Shown here: in pieces, positions 48,101-62,600 of the stretch | Position numbering within the stretch: position 1 is the first letter of the stretch | Layout of the letters: each line of letters starts with the position of its first letter | DNA from: Tetragonia tetragonoides | Taxonomy: Eukaryota > Streptophyta > Magnoliopsida > Caryophyllales > Aizoaceae | Direction of reading: 5' to 3' | NCBI GenBank assembly: GCA_038025085.1 | Contig: CM076146.1 | Coordinates: forward strand, 23,940,501 to 24,004,500 | Length of the DNA stretch: 64,000 bases | Notes under the pieces: model-generated | Seen by the model: only the letters and a program-made list of their open reading frames with translations | What the model was told of the DNA's origin: nothing | Databases searched by the model: none | Made by a program: the position numbers and the translations under genes

Positions 48101-50300
48101 CGCGGTTTAACAGCTCATACGAGTAAGGTGAAAGAGATTTGAGTTCTTTTGTGTTGTATATTAAGAGAAAGCATCCAAATACTTTGTTTGCATTCATTTG
48201 AATGTGTGAAACTAAACCTAGGATGTTTACAAGTACAAACAAGCTTCAACTCAAGCTTTTGAAAGCATTTATGCTTTTTAAAAGCTCATACGAGTGGGGT
48301 GAAAGAGATTTGAGTTCTTTTGTGTTGTATATTAAGAGAAAGCATCCAAATACTTTGTTTGCATTCATTTGAATGTGTGAAACTACACCTAGGATGTTTA
48401 CAAGTACAAACAAGCTTCAACTCAAGCTTTTGAATGTATTTACGCGTTTTAACAGCTCTTACGACTAGGGTGATAGAAATTGAGTTCTTTTGTGTTGTAT
48501 ATTAAGAGAAAGCATCCAAATACTTTGTTTGTATTCATTTGAGTGTCAAACTACACCTAGGATGTTTACAGTTACAAACAAACTTCAACTCAAGCTTTTA
48601 AATGCATTTATGCTTTTTAAAAGCTCATACGAGTAGGGTGAAAGAGATTTGAGTTCTTTTCTGTTGTATATTAAGAGAAAGCATCCAAATACTTTGTTTG
48701 CATTCATTTGAATGTGTGAAACTAAACCTAGGATGTTTACAAGTACAAACAAGCTTCAACTCAAGCTTTTGAAAGCATTTATGCTTTTTAAAAGCTCATA
48801 CGTGTAGGGTGAAAGAGATTTGAGTTCTTTTGTGTTGTATATTAAGAGAAAGCATCCAAATACTTTGTTTGTATTCATTTGAGTGTGAAACTACACCTAG
48901 GATGTTTACAAGTACAAACAAGCTTCAACTCAAGCTTTTGAATGTATTTACGCATTTTAAAAGCTCATACGAGTAGGGTGAAAGAGATTTGAGTTCTTTT
49001 GTGTTGTATATTAAGAGAAAGCATCCAAATACGTTGTGTACATTCATTTGAGTGTGAAACTAAACCTAGGATGTTTACAAGTACAAACAAGCTTCAACTC
49101 AAGCTTTTGAAAGCATTTATGCTTTTTAAAAGCTCATACGTGTAGGGTGAAAGAGATTTGAGTTCTTTTGTGTTGTATATTAAGAGAAAGCATCCAAATA
49201 CTTTGTTTGCATTCATTTGAGTGTGAAACTACACCTTTGATGTTTACAAGTACAAACAAGCTTCAACTCAAGCTGTTGAACGAATTTACGCGGTTTAACA
49301 GCTCATACGAGTAAGGTGAAAGAGATTTGAGTTCTTTTGTGTTGTATATTAAGAGAAAGCATCCAAATACTTTGTTTGCATTCATTTGAATGTGTGAAAC
49401 TAAACCTAGGATGTTTACAAGTACAAACAAGCTTCAACTCAAGCTTTTGAAAGCATTTATGCTTTTTAAAAGCTCATACGAGTGGGGTGAAAGAGATTTG
49501 AGTTCTTTTGTGTTGTATATTAAGAGAAAGCATCCAAATACTTTGTTTGCATTCATTTGAATGTGTGAAACTACACCTAGGATGTTTACAAGTACAAACA
49601 AGCTTCAACTCAAGCTTTTGAATGTATTTACGCGTTTTAACAGCTCTTACGACTAGGGTGATAGAAATTGAGTTCTTTTGTGTTGTATATTAAGAGAAAG
49701 CATCCAAATACTTTGTTTGTATTCATTTGAGTGTCAAACTACACCTAGGATGTTTACAGTTACAAACAAACTTCAACTCAAGCTTTTAAATGCATTTATG
49801 CTTTTTAAAAGCTCATACGAGTAGGGTGAAAGAGATTTGAGTTCTTTTCTGTTGTATATTAAGAGAAAGCATCCAAATACTTTGTTTGCATTCATTTGAA
49901 TGTGTGAAACTAAACCTAGGATGTTTACAAGTACAAACAAGCTTCAACTCAAGCTTTTGAAAGCATTTATGCTTTTTAAAAGCTCATACGTGTAGGGTGA
50001 AAGAGATTTGAGTTCTTTTGTGTTGTATATTAAGAGAAAGCATCCAAATACTTTGTTTGCATTCATTTGAGTGTGAAACTACACCTTGGATGTTTACAAG
50101 TACAAACAAGCTTCAACTCAAGCTGTTGAACGAATTTACGCGGTTTAACAGCTCATACGAGTAAGGTGAAAGAGATTTGAGTTCTTTTGTGTTGTATATT
50201 AAGAGAAAGCATCCAAATACTTTGTTTGCATTCATTTGAATGTGTGAAACTATACCTAGGATGTTTACAAGTACAAACAAGCTTCAACTCAAGCTTTTGA
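48101..50300 (+). repeat. 1,188-bp block duplicated in tandem
   Basis: Three private markers recur 1,188 bp apart: CGCGGTTTAAC at 48101 and 49289, CGAGTGGGGTG at 48291 and 49479, and TTCTTTTCTGTTGTAT (the C at 48661 and 49849). A third CGCGGTTTAAC at 50139 lies 850 bp further on, so the second copy ends in a shorter, five-monomer step. The outer limits are approximate. Confidence 0.85.
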
Positions 50301-50864
50301 ATGCATTTATGCTTTTTAAAAGCTCATACGAGTAGGGTGAAAGAGATTTGAGTTCTTTTGTGTTGTATATTAAGAGAAAGGATCCAAATACTGTGTTTGT
50401 ATTCATTTGAGTGTGAAACTACACCTAGGATGTTTAGAAGTACAAACAAGCTTCAACTCAAGCTTTTGAATGTATTTACGCATTTTAAAAGCTCATACGA
50501 GTAGGGTGAAAGAGATTTGAGTTCTTTTGTGTTGTATATTAAGAGAAAGCATCCAAATACTTTGTGTACATTCATTTGAGTGTGAAACTATACCTAGGAT
50601 GTTTACAGTTACACACAAGCTTCAACTCAAGATTTTGAATGCATTTACGCGTTTTAAAAGCTCATACGAGAAGGGTGAAAGAGATTTGAGTTCTTTTGTG
50701 TTGTATATTAAGAGAAAGCATCCAAATACGTTGTTTGCATTTATTTGAGTGTGAAACTACACCTTGGATGTTTACAGTTACAAACAAGCTTCAACTCAAG
50801 CTTTTGAATGCATTTATGCTTTTTAAATGCTCATACGAGTAGGGTGAAGAGATTTGAGTTCTTT

Positions 50865-53800
50865 TGTGTTGTATATTAAGAGAAAGCATCCAAATCCTTT
50901 GTTTGTATTCATTTGAGTGTGAAGCTACACCTAGGATGTTTACAAGTACAAACAAGCTTCAACTCAAGCTTTTGAATGTATTTACGCATTTTAAAAGCTC
51001 ATACGAGTAGGGTAAAAGAGATTTGAGTTCTTTTGTGTTGTATATTAAGAGAAAGCTTCCAAATACTTTGTGTACATTCATTTGAGTGTGAAACTACACC
51101 TAGGATGTTTACCGTTACAAACAAGTTTCAACTCAAGCTTTTGAATGCATTTACGCGTTTTAAAAGCTCATACGAGTAGGGTGAAAGAGATTTGAATTCT
51201 TTTGTGTTGTATATTAAGAGAAAGCATCCAAATACTATGTTTGCATTCATTTGAGTGTGAAACTACACCTAGGATGTTTACAAGTACAAACAAGTTTCAA
51301 CTCAAGCTGTTGAATGAATTTTCGCGTTTTTAACAGCTCTTAGAACTAGGGTGATAGAAATTGAGTTCTTTTGTGTTGTATATTAAGAGAAATCATCCAA
51401 ATACTTTGTTTTCATTCATTTGAGTGTGAAACTACACCTAGGATGTTTACAGTTACAAACAAGCTTCAACTCAAGCTTTTGAATGCATTTATGCTTCTTA
51501 AAAGCTCATACGAGTAGGGTGAAAGAGATTTGAGTTCTTTTGTGTTGTATATTAAGAGAAAGGATCCAAATACTGTGTTTGTATTCATTTGAGTGTGAAA
51601 CTACACCTAGGATGTTTAGAAGTACAAACAACCTTCAACTCAATCTTTTGAATGTATTTACGCATTTTAAAAGCTCATACGAGTAGGGTGAAAGAGATTT
51701 GAGTTCTTTTGTGTTGTATATTAAGAGAAAGCATCCAAATACTTTGTGTACATTCATTTGAGTGTGAAACTATACCTAGGATGTTTACAGTTACACACAA
51801 GCTTCAACTCAAGATTTTGAATGCATTTACGCGTTTTAAAAGCTCATATGAGTAGGGTGAAAGAGATTTGAGTTCTTTTGTGTTGTATATTAAGAGAAAG
51901 CATCCAAATACGTTGTTTGCATTTATTTGAGTGTGAAACTACACCTTGGATGTTTACAGTTACAAACAAGCTTCAACTCAAGCTTTTGAATGCATTTATG
52001 CTTTTTAAATGCTCATACGAGTAGGGTGAAAGAGATTTGAGTTCTTTTGTGTTGTATATTAAGAGAAAGCATCCAAATACTTTGTTTGTATTCATTTGAC
52101 TGTGAAACTACACCTAGGATGTTTACAAGTACAAACAAGCTTCAACTCAAGCTTTTGAATGTATTTACGCATTTTAAAAGCTCATACGAGTAGGGTAAAA
52201 GAGATTTGAGTTCTTTTGTGTTGTATATTAAGAGAAAGCTTCCAAATACATTGTGTACATTCATTTGAGTGTGAAACTACACCTAGGATGTTTACCGTTA
52301 CAAACAAGTTTCAACTCAAGCTTTTGAATGCATTTACGCGTTTTAAAAGCTCATACGAGTAGGGTGAAAGAGATTTGAATTCTTTTGTGTTGTATATTAA
52401 GAGAAAGCATCCAAATACTATGTTTGCATTCATTTGAGTGTGAAACTACACCTAGGATGTTTACAAGACTCAAGCTGTTGAATGAATTTTCGCGTTTTAA
52501 CAGCTCTTAGAACTAGGGTGATAGAAATTGAGTTCTTTTGTGTTTTATATTAAGAGAAATCATTCAAATACTTTGTTTTCATTCATTTGAATGTGTGAAA
52601 CTAAACCTAGGATGTTTACAAGTACAAACAAGCTTCAACTCAAGCTTTTGAAAGCATTTATGCTTTTTAAAAGCTCATACGTGCAGGGTGAAAGAGATTT
52701 GAGTTCTTTTGTGTTGTATATTAAGAGAAAGCATCCAAATACTTTGTTTGCATTCATTTGAGTGTGAAACTATACCTAGGATGTTTACAGTTACACACAA
52801 GCTTCAACTCAAGATTTTGAATGCATTTACGCGTTTTAAAAGCTCATACGAGTAGGGTGAAAGGGATTTGAGTTCTTTTGTGTTGTATATTAAGAGAAAG
52901 CATCCAAATACGTTGTTTGCATTTATTTGAGTGTGAAACTACACCTTGGATGTTTACAGTTACAAACAAGCTTCAACTCAAGCTTTTGAATGCATTTATG
53001 CTTTTTAAATGCTCATACGAGTAGGGTGAAAGAGATTTGAGTTCTTTTGTGTTGTATATTAAGAGAAAGAATCCAAATACTTTGTTTTCATTCATTTGAA
53101 TGTGTGAAACTAAACCTAGGATGTTTACAAGTACAAACAAGCTTCAACTCAAGCTTTTGAAAGCATTTATGCTTTTTAAAAGCTCATACGTGTAGGGTGA
53201 AAGAGATTTGAGTTCTTTTGTGTTGTATATTAAGAGAAAGCATCCAAATACTTTGTTTGCATTCATTTGAGTGTGAAACTACACCTTGGATGTTTACAAG
53301 TACAAACAAGCTTCAACTCAAGCTGTTGAACGAATTTACGCGGTTTAACAGCTCATACGAGTAAGGTGAAAGAGATTTGAGTTCTTTTGTGTTGTATATT
53401 AAGAGAAAGCCTCCAAATACTTTGTTTGCAATCATTTGAATGTGTGAAACTAAACCTAGGATGTTTACAAGTACAAACAAGCTTCAACTCAAGCTTTTGA
53501 ATGTATTTACGCTTTTTAACAGCTCTTACGACAAGGGTGATAGAAATTGAGTTTTTTTGTGTTGTATATTAAGAGAAAGCATCCAAATACTTTGTTTGTA
53601 TTCATTTGAGTGTGAAACTACACCTAGGATGTTTACAAGTACAAACAAGCTTCAACTCAAGCTTTTGAATGTATTTACGCATTTTAAAAGCTCATACGAG
53701 TAGGGTAAAAGAGATTTGAGTTCTTTTGTGTTGTATATTAAGAGAAAGCATCCAAATACTTTGTTTGCATTCATTTCAATGTGTGAAACTTCACCTAGGA

Positions 53801-55249
53801 TGTTTACAAGTACAAACAAGCTTCAACTCAAGCTTTTGAATGTATTTACGCGTTTTAACAGCTCTTACGACTAGGGTGATAGAAATTGAGTTCTTTTGTG
53901 TTGTATATTAAGAGAAAGCATCCAAATACTTTGTTTCTATTCATTTGAGTGTAAAACTACACCGACGATGTTTACAGTTACAAACGTGCTTCAACTCAAG
54001 CTTTTGAATGCATTTATGCTTTTTAAAAGCTCATACAAGTAAGGTGAAAGAGATTTGAGTTCTTTTGTGTTTTATATTAAGAGAAAGCATCCAAATACTT
54101 TGTTTTCATTCATTTGAATGTGTGAAACTAAACCTAGGATGTTTACAAGTACAAACAAGCTTCAACTCAAGCTTTTGAATGTATTTACGCATTTTAAAAG
54201 GTCATACGAGTAGGGTAAAAGAGATTTGAGTTCTTTTGTGTTGTATATTAAGAGAAAGCATCCAAATACTTTGTGTACATTCATTTGAGTGTGAAACTAT
54301 ACCTAGGATGTTTACAGTTACAAACAAGCTTCAACTCAAGCTTTTGAATGTATTTATGATTTTTAAAAGCTCATACGAGTAGGGTGAAAGAGATTTCAGT
54401 CCTTTTGTGTTCTATATTTAGAGAAAGCATCCAAATACTTTGTTTGTATTCATTTGAGTGTGAAACTACACCTAGGATGTTTACCTGTACAAACAAGCTT
54501 CAACTCAAGCTTTTGAATGTATTTACGCATTTTAAAAGGTCATACGAGTAGGGTAAAAGAGATTTGAGTTCTTTTGTGTTGTATATCAAGAGAAAGCTTC
54601 CAAATACTTTGTGTAGATTCATTTGAGTGTAAAACTACACCTAGGATGTTTACAAGTACAAACAAGCTTCAACTCAAGCTTTTGAATGTATATACGCGTT
54701 TTAACAGCTCTTACGACTAGGGTGATAGAAATTGAGTTCTTTTGTGTTGTATATTAAGAGAAAGAATCCAAATACTTTGTTTGTATTCATTTGAGTGTGA
54801 AACTACACCTAGGATGTTTACAAGTACAATCAAGCTTCAACTCAAGCTTTTGAATGTATTTACGCATTTTAAAAGGTCATACGAGTAGGGTAAAAGAGAT
54901 TTGAGTTCTTTTGTGTTGTATATTAAGAGAAAGCATCCAAATACTTTGTGTACATTCATTTGAGTGTGAAACTATACCTAGGATGTTTACAGTTACAAAC
55001 AAGCTTCAACTCAAGCTTTTGAATGCATTTACGCGTTTTAAAAGCTCATACGAGTAGGGTGAAAGAGATTTGAGTTCTTTTGTGTTGTATATTAAGAGAA
55101 AGCATCCAAATACGCTGTTTGCATTCATTTCAGTGTGAAACTACACCTAGGATGTTTACAGTTACAAACAAGCTTCAACTCAAGCTTTTGAATGCATTTA
55201 TGATTTTTAAAAGCTCATACGAGTAGGGTGAAAGAGATTTGAGTTCTTT
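50865..55249 (+). repeat. HOR D, copy 1 (4,385 bp, 26 monomers)
   Basis: Markers recur exactly 4,385 bp apart: AAATCCTTTGTTTG at 50896 and 55281, and a 15-bp deletion that joins TTTACAAG to ACTCAAGCTG, at 52461, 56846 and 61231. A 1-bp deletion (GGGTGAAGAGATT) near 50849 lies just before the start, and the monomers before it differ from those at the equivalent point in the later copies. The left edge therefore falls at about 50850-50870. Other private variants are CGTGCAGGGTG, AAAGGGATTTGAG and CACCGACGATG. Confidence 0.93.
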
Positions 55250-58200
55250 TGTGTTGTATATTAAGAGAAAGCATCCAAATCCTTTGTTTGTATTCATTTG
55301 AGTGTGAAGCTACACCTAGGATGTTTACAAGTACAAACAAGCTTCAACTCAAGCTTTTGAATGTATTTACGCATTTTAAAAGCTCATACGAGTAGGGTAA
55401 AAGAGATTTGAGTTCTTTTGTGTTGTATATTAAGAGAAAGCTTCCAAATACTTTGTGTACATTCATTTGAGTGTGAAACTACACCTAGGATGTTTACCGT
55501 TACAAACAAGTTTCAACTCAAGCTTTTGAATGCATTTACGCGTTTTAAAAGCTCATACGAGTAGGGTGAAAGAGATTTGAATTCTTTTGTGTTGTATATT
55601 AAGAGAAAGCATCCAAATACTATGTTTGCATTCATTTGAGTGTGAAACTACACCTAGGATGTTTACAAGTACAAACAAGTTTCAACTCAAGCTGTTGAAT
55701 GAATTTTCGCGTTTTTAACAGCTCTTAGAACTAGGGTGATAGAAATTGAGTTCTTTTGTGTTGTATATTAAGAGAAATCATCCAAATACTTTGTTTTCAT
55801 TCATTTGAGTGTGAAACTACACCTAGGATGTTTACAGTTACAAACAAGCTTCAACTCAAGCTTTTGAATGCATTTATGCTTCTTAAAAGCTCATACGAGT
55901 AGGGTGAAAGAGATTTGAGTTCTTTTGTGTTGTATATTAAGAGAAAGGATCCAAATACTGTGTTTGTATTCATTTGAGTGTGAAACTACACCTAGGATGT
56001 TTAGAAGTACAAACAACCTTCAACTCAAGCTTTTGAATGTATTTACGCATTTTAAAAGCTCATACGAGTAGGGTGAAAGAGATTTGAGTTCTTTTGTGTT
56101 GTATATTAAGAGAAAGCATCCAAATACTTTGTGTACATTCATTTGAGTGTGAAACTATACCTAGGATGTTTACAGTTACACACAAGCTTCAACTCAAGAT
56201 TTTGAATGCATTTACGCGTTTTAAAAGCTCATATGAGTAGGGTGAAAGAGATTTGAGTTCTTTTGTGTTGTATATTAAGAGAAAGCATCCAAATACGTTG
56301 TTTGCATTTATTTGAGTGTGAAACTACACCTTGGATGTTTACAGTTACAAACAAGCTTCAACTCAAGCTTTTGAATGCATTTATGCTTTTTAAATGCTCA
56401 TACGAGTAGGGTGAAAGAGATTTGAGTTCTTTTGTGTTGTATATTAAGAGAAAGCATCCAAATACTTTGTTTGTATTCATTTGACTGTGAAACTACACCT
56501 AGGATGTTTACAAGTACAAACAAGCTTCAACTCAAGCTTTTGAATGTATTTACGCATTTTAAAAGCTCATACGAGTAGGGTAAAAGAGATTTGAGTTCTT
56601 TTGTGTTGTATATTAAGAGAAAGCTTCCAAATACATTGTGTACATTCATTTGAGTGTGAAACTACACCTAGGATGTTTACCGTTACAAACAAGTTTCAAC
56701 TCAAGCTTTTGAATGCATTTACGCGTTTTAAAAGCTCATACGAGTAGGGTGAAAGAGATTTGAATTCTTTTGTGTTGTATATTAAGAGAAAGCATCCAAA
56801 TACTATGTTTGCATTCATTTGAGTGTGAAACTACACCTAGGATGTTTACAAGACTCAAGCTGTTGAATGAATTTTCGCGTTTTAACAGCTCTTAGAACTA
56901 GGGTGATAGAAATTGAGTTCTTTTGTGTTTTATATTAAGAGAAATCATTCAAATACTTTGTTTTCATTCATTTGAATGTGTGAAACTAAACCTAGGATGT
57001 TTACAAGTACAAACAAGCTTCAACTCAAGCTTTTGAAAGCATTTATGCTTTTTAAAAGCTCATACGTGCAGGGTGAAAGAGATTTGAGTTCTTTTGTGTT
57101 GTATATTAAGAGAAAGCATCCAAATACTTTGTTTGCATTCATTTGAGTGTGAAACTATACCTAGGATGTTTACAGTTACACACAAGCTTCAACTCAAGAT
57201 TTTGAATGCATTTACGCGTTTTAAAAGCTCATACGAGTAGGGTGAAAGGGATTTGAGTTCTTTTGTGTTGTATATTAAGAGAAAGCATCCAAATACGTTG
57301 TTTGCATTTATTTGAGTGTGAAACTACACCTTGGATGTTTACAGTTACAAACAAGCTTCAACTCAAGCTTTTGAATGCATTTATGCTTTTTAAATGCTCA
57401 TACGAGTAGGGTGAAAGAGATTTGAGTTCTTTTGTGTTGTATATTAAGAGAAAGAATCCAAATACTTTGTTTTCATTCATTTGAATGTGTGAAACTAAAC
57501 CTAGGATGTTTACAAGTACAAACAAGCTTCAACTCAAGCTTTTGAAAGCATTTATGCTTTTTAAAAGCTCATACGTGTAGGGTGAAAGAGATTTGAGTTC
57601 TTTTGTGTTGTATATTAAGAGAAAGCATCCAAATACTTTGTTTGCATTCATTTGAGTGTGAAACTACACCTTGGATGTTTACAAGTACAAACAAGCTTCA
57701 ACTCAAGCTGTTGAACGAATTTACGCGGTTTAACAGCTCATACGAGTAAGGTGAAAGAGATTTGAGTTCTTTTGTGTTGTATATTAAGAGAAAGCCTCCA
57801 AATACTTTGTTTGCAATCATTTGAATGTGTGAAACTAAACCTAGGATGTTTACAAGTACAAACAAGCTTCAACTCAAGCTTTTGAATGTATTTACGCTTT
57901 TTAACAGCTCTTACGACAAGGGTGATAGAAATTGAGTTTTTTTGTGTTGTATATTAAGAGAAAGCATCCAAATACTTTGTTTGTATTCATTTGAGTGTGA
58001 AACTACACCTAGGATGTTTACAAGTACAAACAAGCTTCAACTCAAGCTTTTGAATGTATTTACGCATTTTAAAAGCTCATACGAGTAGGGTAAAAGAGAT
58101 TTGAGTTCTTTTGTGTTGTATATTAAGAGAAAGCATCCAAATACTTTGTTTGCATTCATTTCAATGTGTGAAACTTCACCTAGGATGTTTACAAGTACAA

Positions 58201-59634
58201 ACAAGCTTCAACTCAAGCTTTTGAATGTATTTACGCGTTTTAACAGCTCTTACGACTAGGGTGATAGAAATTGAGTTCTTTTGTGTTGTATATTAAGAGA
58301 AAGCATCCAAATACTTTGTTTCTATTCATTTGAGTGTAAAACTACACCGACGATGTTTACAGTTACAAACGTGCTTCAACTCAAGCTTTTGAATGCATTT
58401 ATGCTTTTTAAAAGCTCATACAAGTAAGGTGAAAGAGATTTGAGTTCTTTTGTGTTTTATATTAAGAGAAAGCATCCAAATACTTTGTTTTCATTCATTT
58501 GAATGTGTGAAACTAAACCTAGGATGTTTACAAGTACAAACAAGCTTCAACTCAAGCTTTTGAATGTATTTACGCATTTTAAAAGGTCATACGAGTAGGG
58601 TAAAAGAGATTTGAGTTCTTTTGTGTTGTATATTAAGAGAAAGCATCCAAATACTTTGTGTACATTCATTTGAGTGTGAAACTATACCTAGGATGTTTAC
58701 AGTTACAAACAAGCTTCAACTCAAGCTTTTGAATGTATTTATGATTTTTAAAAGCTCATACGAGTAGGGTGAAAGAGATTTCAGTCCTTTTGTGTTCTAT
58801 ATTTAGAGAAAGCATCCAAATACTTTGTTTGTATTCATTTGAGTGTGAAACTACACCTAGGATGTTTACCTGTACAAACAAGCTTCAACTCAAGCTTTTG
58901 AATGTATTTACGCATTTTAAAAGGTCATACGAGTAGGGTAAAAGAGATTTGAGTTCTTTTGTGTTGTATATCAAGAGAAAGCTTCCAAATACTTTGTGTA
59001 GATTCATTTGAGTGTAAAACTACACCTAGGATGTTTACAAGTACAAACAAGCTTCAACTCAAGCTTTTGAATGTATATACGCGTTTTAACAGCTCTTACG
59101 ACTAGGGTGATAGAAATTGAGTTCTTTTGTGTTGTATATTAAGAGAAAGAATCCAAATACTTTGTTTGTATTCATTTGAGTGTGAAACTACACCTAGGAT
59201 GTTTACAAGTACAATCAAGCTTCAACTCAAGCTTTTGAATGTATTTACGCATTTTAAAAGGTCATACGAGTAGGGTAAAAGAGATTTGAGTTCTTTTGTG
59301 TTGTATATTAAGAGAAAGCATCCAAATACTTTGTGTACATTCATTTGAGTGTGAAACTATACCTAGGATGTTTACAGTTACAAACAAGCTTCAACTCAAG
59401 CTTTTGAATGCATTTACGCGTTTTAAAAGCTCATACGAGTAGGGTGAAAGAGATTTGAGTTCTTTTGTGTTGTATATTAAGAGAAAGCATCCAAATACGC
59501 TGTTTGCATTCATTTCAGTGTGAAACTACACCTAGGATGTTTACAGTTACAAACAAGCTTCAACTCAAGCTTTTGAATGCATTTATGATTTTTAAAAGCT
59601 CATACGAGTAGGGTGAAAGAGATTTGAGTTCTTT
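55250..59634 (+). repeat. HOR D, copy 2 (4,385 bp)
   Basis: This is a tandem copy of the preceding block with the same order of variants and the same 15-bp deletion at 56846. I saw only isolated differences, such as CTCAATCTTTTG in copy 1 near 51640 against CTCAAGCTTTTG here near 56025. Confidence 0.94.
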
Positions 59635-62600
59635 TGTGTTGTATATTAAGAGAAAGCATCCAAATCCTTTGTTTGTATTCATTTGAGTGTGAAGCTACAC
59701 CTAGGATGTTTACAAGTACAAACAAGCTTCAACTCAAGCTTTTGAATGTATTTACGCATTTTAAAAGCTCATACGAGTAGGGTAAAAGAGATTTGAGTTC
59801 TTTTGTGTTGTATATTAAGAGAAAGCTTCCAAATACTTTGTGTACATTCATTTGAGTGTGAAACTACACCTAGGATGTTTACCGTTACAAACAAGTTTCA
59901 ACTCAAGCTTTTGAATGCATTTACGCGTTTTAAAAGCTCATACGAGTAGGGTGAAAGAGATTTGAATTCTTTTGTGTTGTATATTAAGAGAAAGCATCCA
60001 AATACTATGTTTGCATTCATTTGAGTGTGAAACTACACCTAGGATGTTTACAAGTACAAACAAGTTTCAACTCAAGCTGTTGAATGAATTTTCGCGTTTT
60101 TAACAGCTCTTAGAACTAGGGTGATAGAAATTGAGTTCTTTTGTGTTGTATATTAAGAGAAATCATCCAAATACTTTGTTTTCATTCATTTGAGTGTGAA
60201 ACTACACCTAGGATGTTTACAGTTACAAACAAGCTTCAACTCAAGCTTTTGAATGCATTTATGCTTCTTAAAAGCTCATACGAGTAGGGTGAAAGAGATT
60301 TGAGTTCTTTTGTGTTGTATATTAAGAGAAAGGATCCAAATACTGTGTTTGTATTCATTTGAGTGTGAAACTACACCTAGGATGTTTAGAAGTACAAACA
60401 ACCTTCAACTCAAGCTTTTGAATGTATTTACGCATTTTAAAAGCTCATACGAGTAGGGTGAAAGAGATTTGAGTTCTTTTGTGTTGTATATTAAGAGAAA
60501 GCATCCAAATACTTTGTGTACATTCATTTGAGTGTGAAACTATACCTAGGATGTTTACAGTTACACACAAGCTTCAACTCAAGATTTTGAATGCATTTAC
60601 GCGTTTTAAAAGCTCATATGAGTAGGGTGAAAGAGATTTGAGTTCTTTTGTGTTGTATATTAAGAGAAAGCATCCAAATACGTTGTTTGCATTTATTTGA
60701 GTGTGAAACTACACCTTGGATGTTTACAGTTACAAACAAGCTTCAACTCAAGCTTTTGAATGCATTTATGCTTTTTAAATGCTCATACGAGTAGGGTGAA
60801 AGAGATTTGAGTTCTTTTGTGTTGTATATTAAGAGAAAGCATCCAAATACTTTGTTTGTATTCATTTGACTGTGAAACTACACCTAGGATGTTTACAAGT
60901 ACAAACAAGCTTCAACTCAAGCTTTTGAATGTATTTACGCATTTTAAAAGCTCATACGAGTAGGGTAAAAGAGATTTGAGTTCTTTTGTGTTGTATATTA
61001 AGAGAAAGCTTCCAAATACATTGTGTACATTCATTTGAGTGTGAAACTACACCTAGGATGTTTACCGTTACAAACAAGTTTCAACTCAAGCTTTTGAATG
61101 CATTTACGCGTTTTAAAAGCTCATACGAGTAGGGTGAAAGAGATTTGAATTCTTTTGTGTTGTATATTAAGAGAAAGCATCCAAATACTATGTTTGCATT
61201 CATTTGAGTGTGAAACTACACCTAGGATGTTTACAAGACTCAAGCTGTTGAATGAATTTTCGCGTTTTAACAGCTCTTAGAACTAGGGTGATAGAAATTG
61301 AGTTCTTTTGTGTTTTATATTAAGAGAAATCATTCAAATACTTTGTTTTCATTCATTTGAATGTGTGAAACTAAACCTAGGATGTTTACAAGTACAAACA
61401 AGCTTCAACTCAAGCTTTTGAAAGCATTTATGCTTTTTAAAAGCTCATACGTGCAGGGTGAAAGAGATTTGAGTTCTTTTGTGTTGTATATTAAGAGAAA
61501 GCATCCAAATACTTTGTTTGCATTCATTTGAGTGTGAAACTATACCTAGGATGTTTACAGTTACACACAAGCTTCAACTCAAGATTTTGAATGCATTTAC
61601 GCGTTTTAAAAGCTCATACGAGTAGGGTGAAAGGGATTTGAGTTCTTTTGTGTTGTATATTAAGAGAAAGCATCCAAATACGTTGTTTGCATTTATTTGA
61701 GTGTGAAACTACACCTTGGATGTTTACAGTTACAAACAAGCTTCAACTCAAGCTTTTGAATGCATTTATGCTTTTTAAATGCTCATACGAGTAGGGTGAA
61801 AGAGATTTGAGTTCTTTTGTGTTGTATATTAAGAGAAAGAATCCAAATACTTTGTTTTCATTCATTTGAATGTGTGAAACTAAACCTAGGATGTTTACAA
61901 GTACAAACAAGCTTCAACTCAAGCTTTTGAAAGCATTTATGCTTTTTAAAAGCTCATACGTGTAGGGTGAAAGAGATTTGAGTTCTTTTGTGTTGTATAT
62001 TAAGAGAAAGCATCCAAATACTTTGTTTGCATTCATTTGAGTGTGAAACTACACCTTGGATGTTTACAAGTACAAACAAGCTTCAACTCAAGCTGTTGAA
62101 CGAATTTACGCGGTTTAACAGCTCATACGAGTAAGGTGAAAGAGATTTGAGTTCTTTTGTGTTGTATATTAAGAGAAAGCCTCCAAATACTTTGTTTGCA
62201 ATCATTTGAATGTGTGAAACTAAACCTAGGATGTTTACAAGTACAAACAAGCTTCAACTCAAGCTTTTGAATGTATTTACGCTTTTTAACAGCTCTTACG
62301 ACAAGGGTGATAGAAATTGAGTTTTTTTGTGTTGTATATTAAGAGAAAGCATCCAAATACTTTGTTTGTATTCATTTGAGTGTGAAACTACACCTAGGAT
62401 GTTTACAAGTACAAACAAGCTTCAACTCAAGCTTTTGAATGTATTTACGCATTTTAAAAGCTCATACGAGTAGGGTAAAAGAGATTTGAGTTCTTTTGTG
62501 TTGTATATTAAGAGAAAGCATCCAAATACTTTGTTTGCATTCATTTCAATGTGTGAAACTTCACCTAGGATGTTTACAAGTACAAACAAGCTTCAACTCA

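Larger units (their letters stand above)
41404..50864 (+). repeat. Satellite domain C, mosaic of segmental duplications
   Basis: Several block offsets can be read. 3,389 bp: a CTTCTTAAAAGCTC variant at 41671 and 45060, and CGAGAAGGGTG near 42026 and 45415. 850 bp: CGCGGTTTAAC at 43191 and 44041, and again at 49289 and 50139. 4,910 bp: CGAGTGGGGTG at 43381 and 48291. No single period covers the domain, in contrast to the regular HOR that follows. A segment at about 46550-47600 resembles part of HOR D near 51480-52460, so HOR D was probably assembled from units of this domain. Confidence 0.78.
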
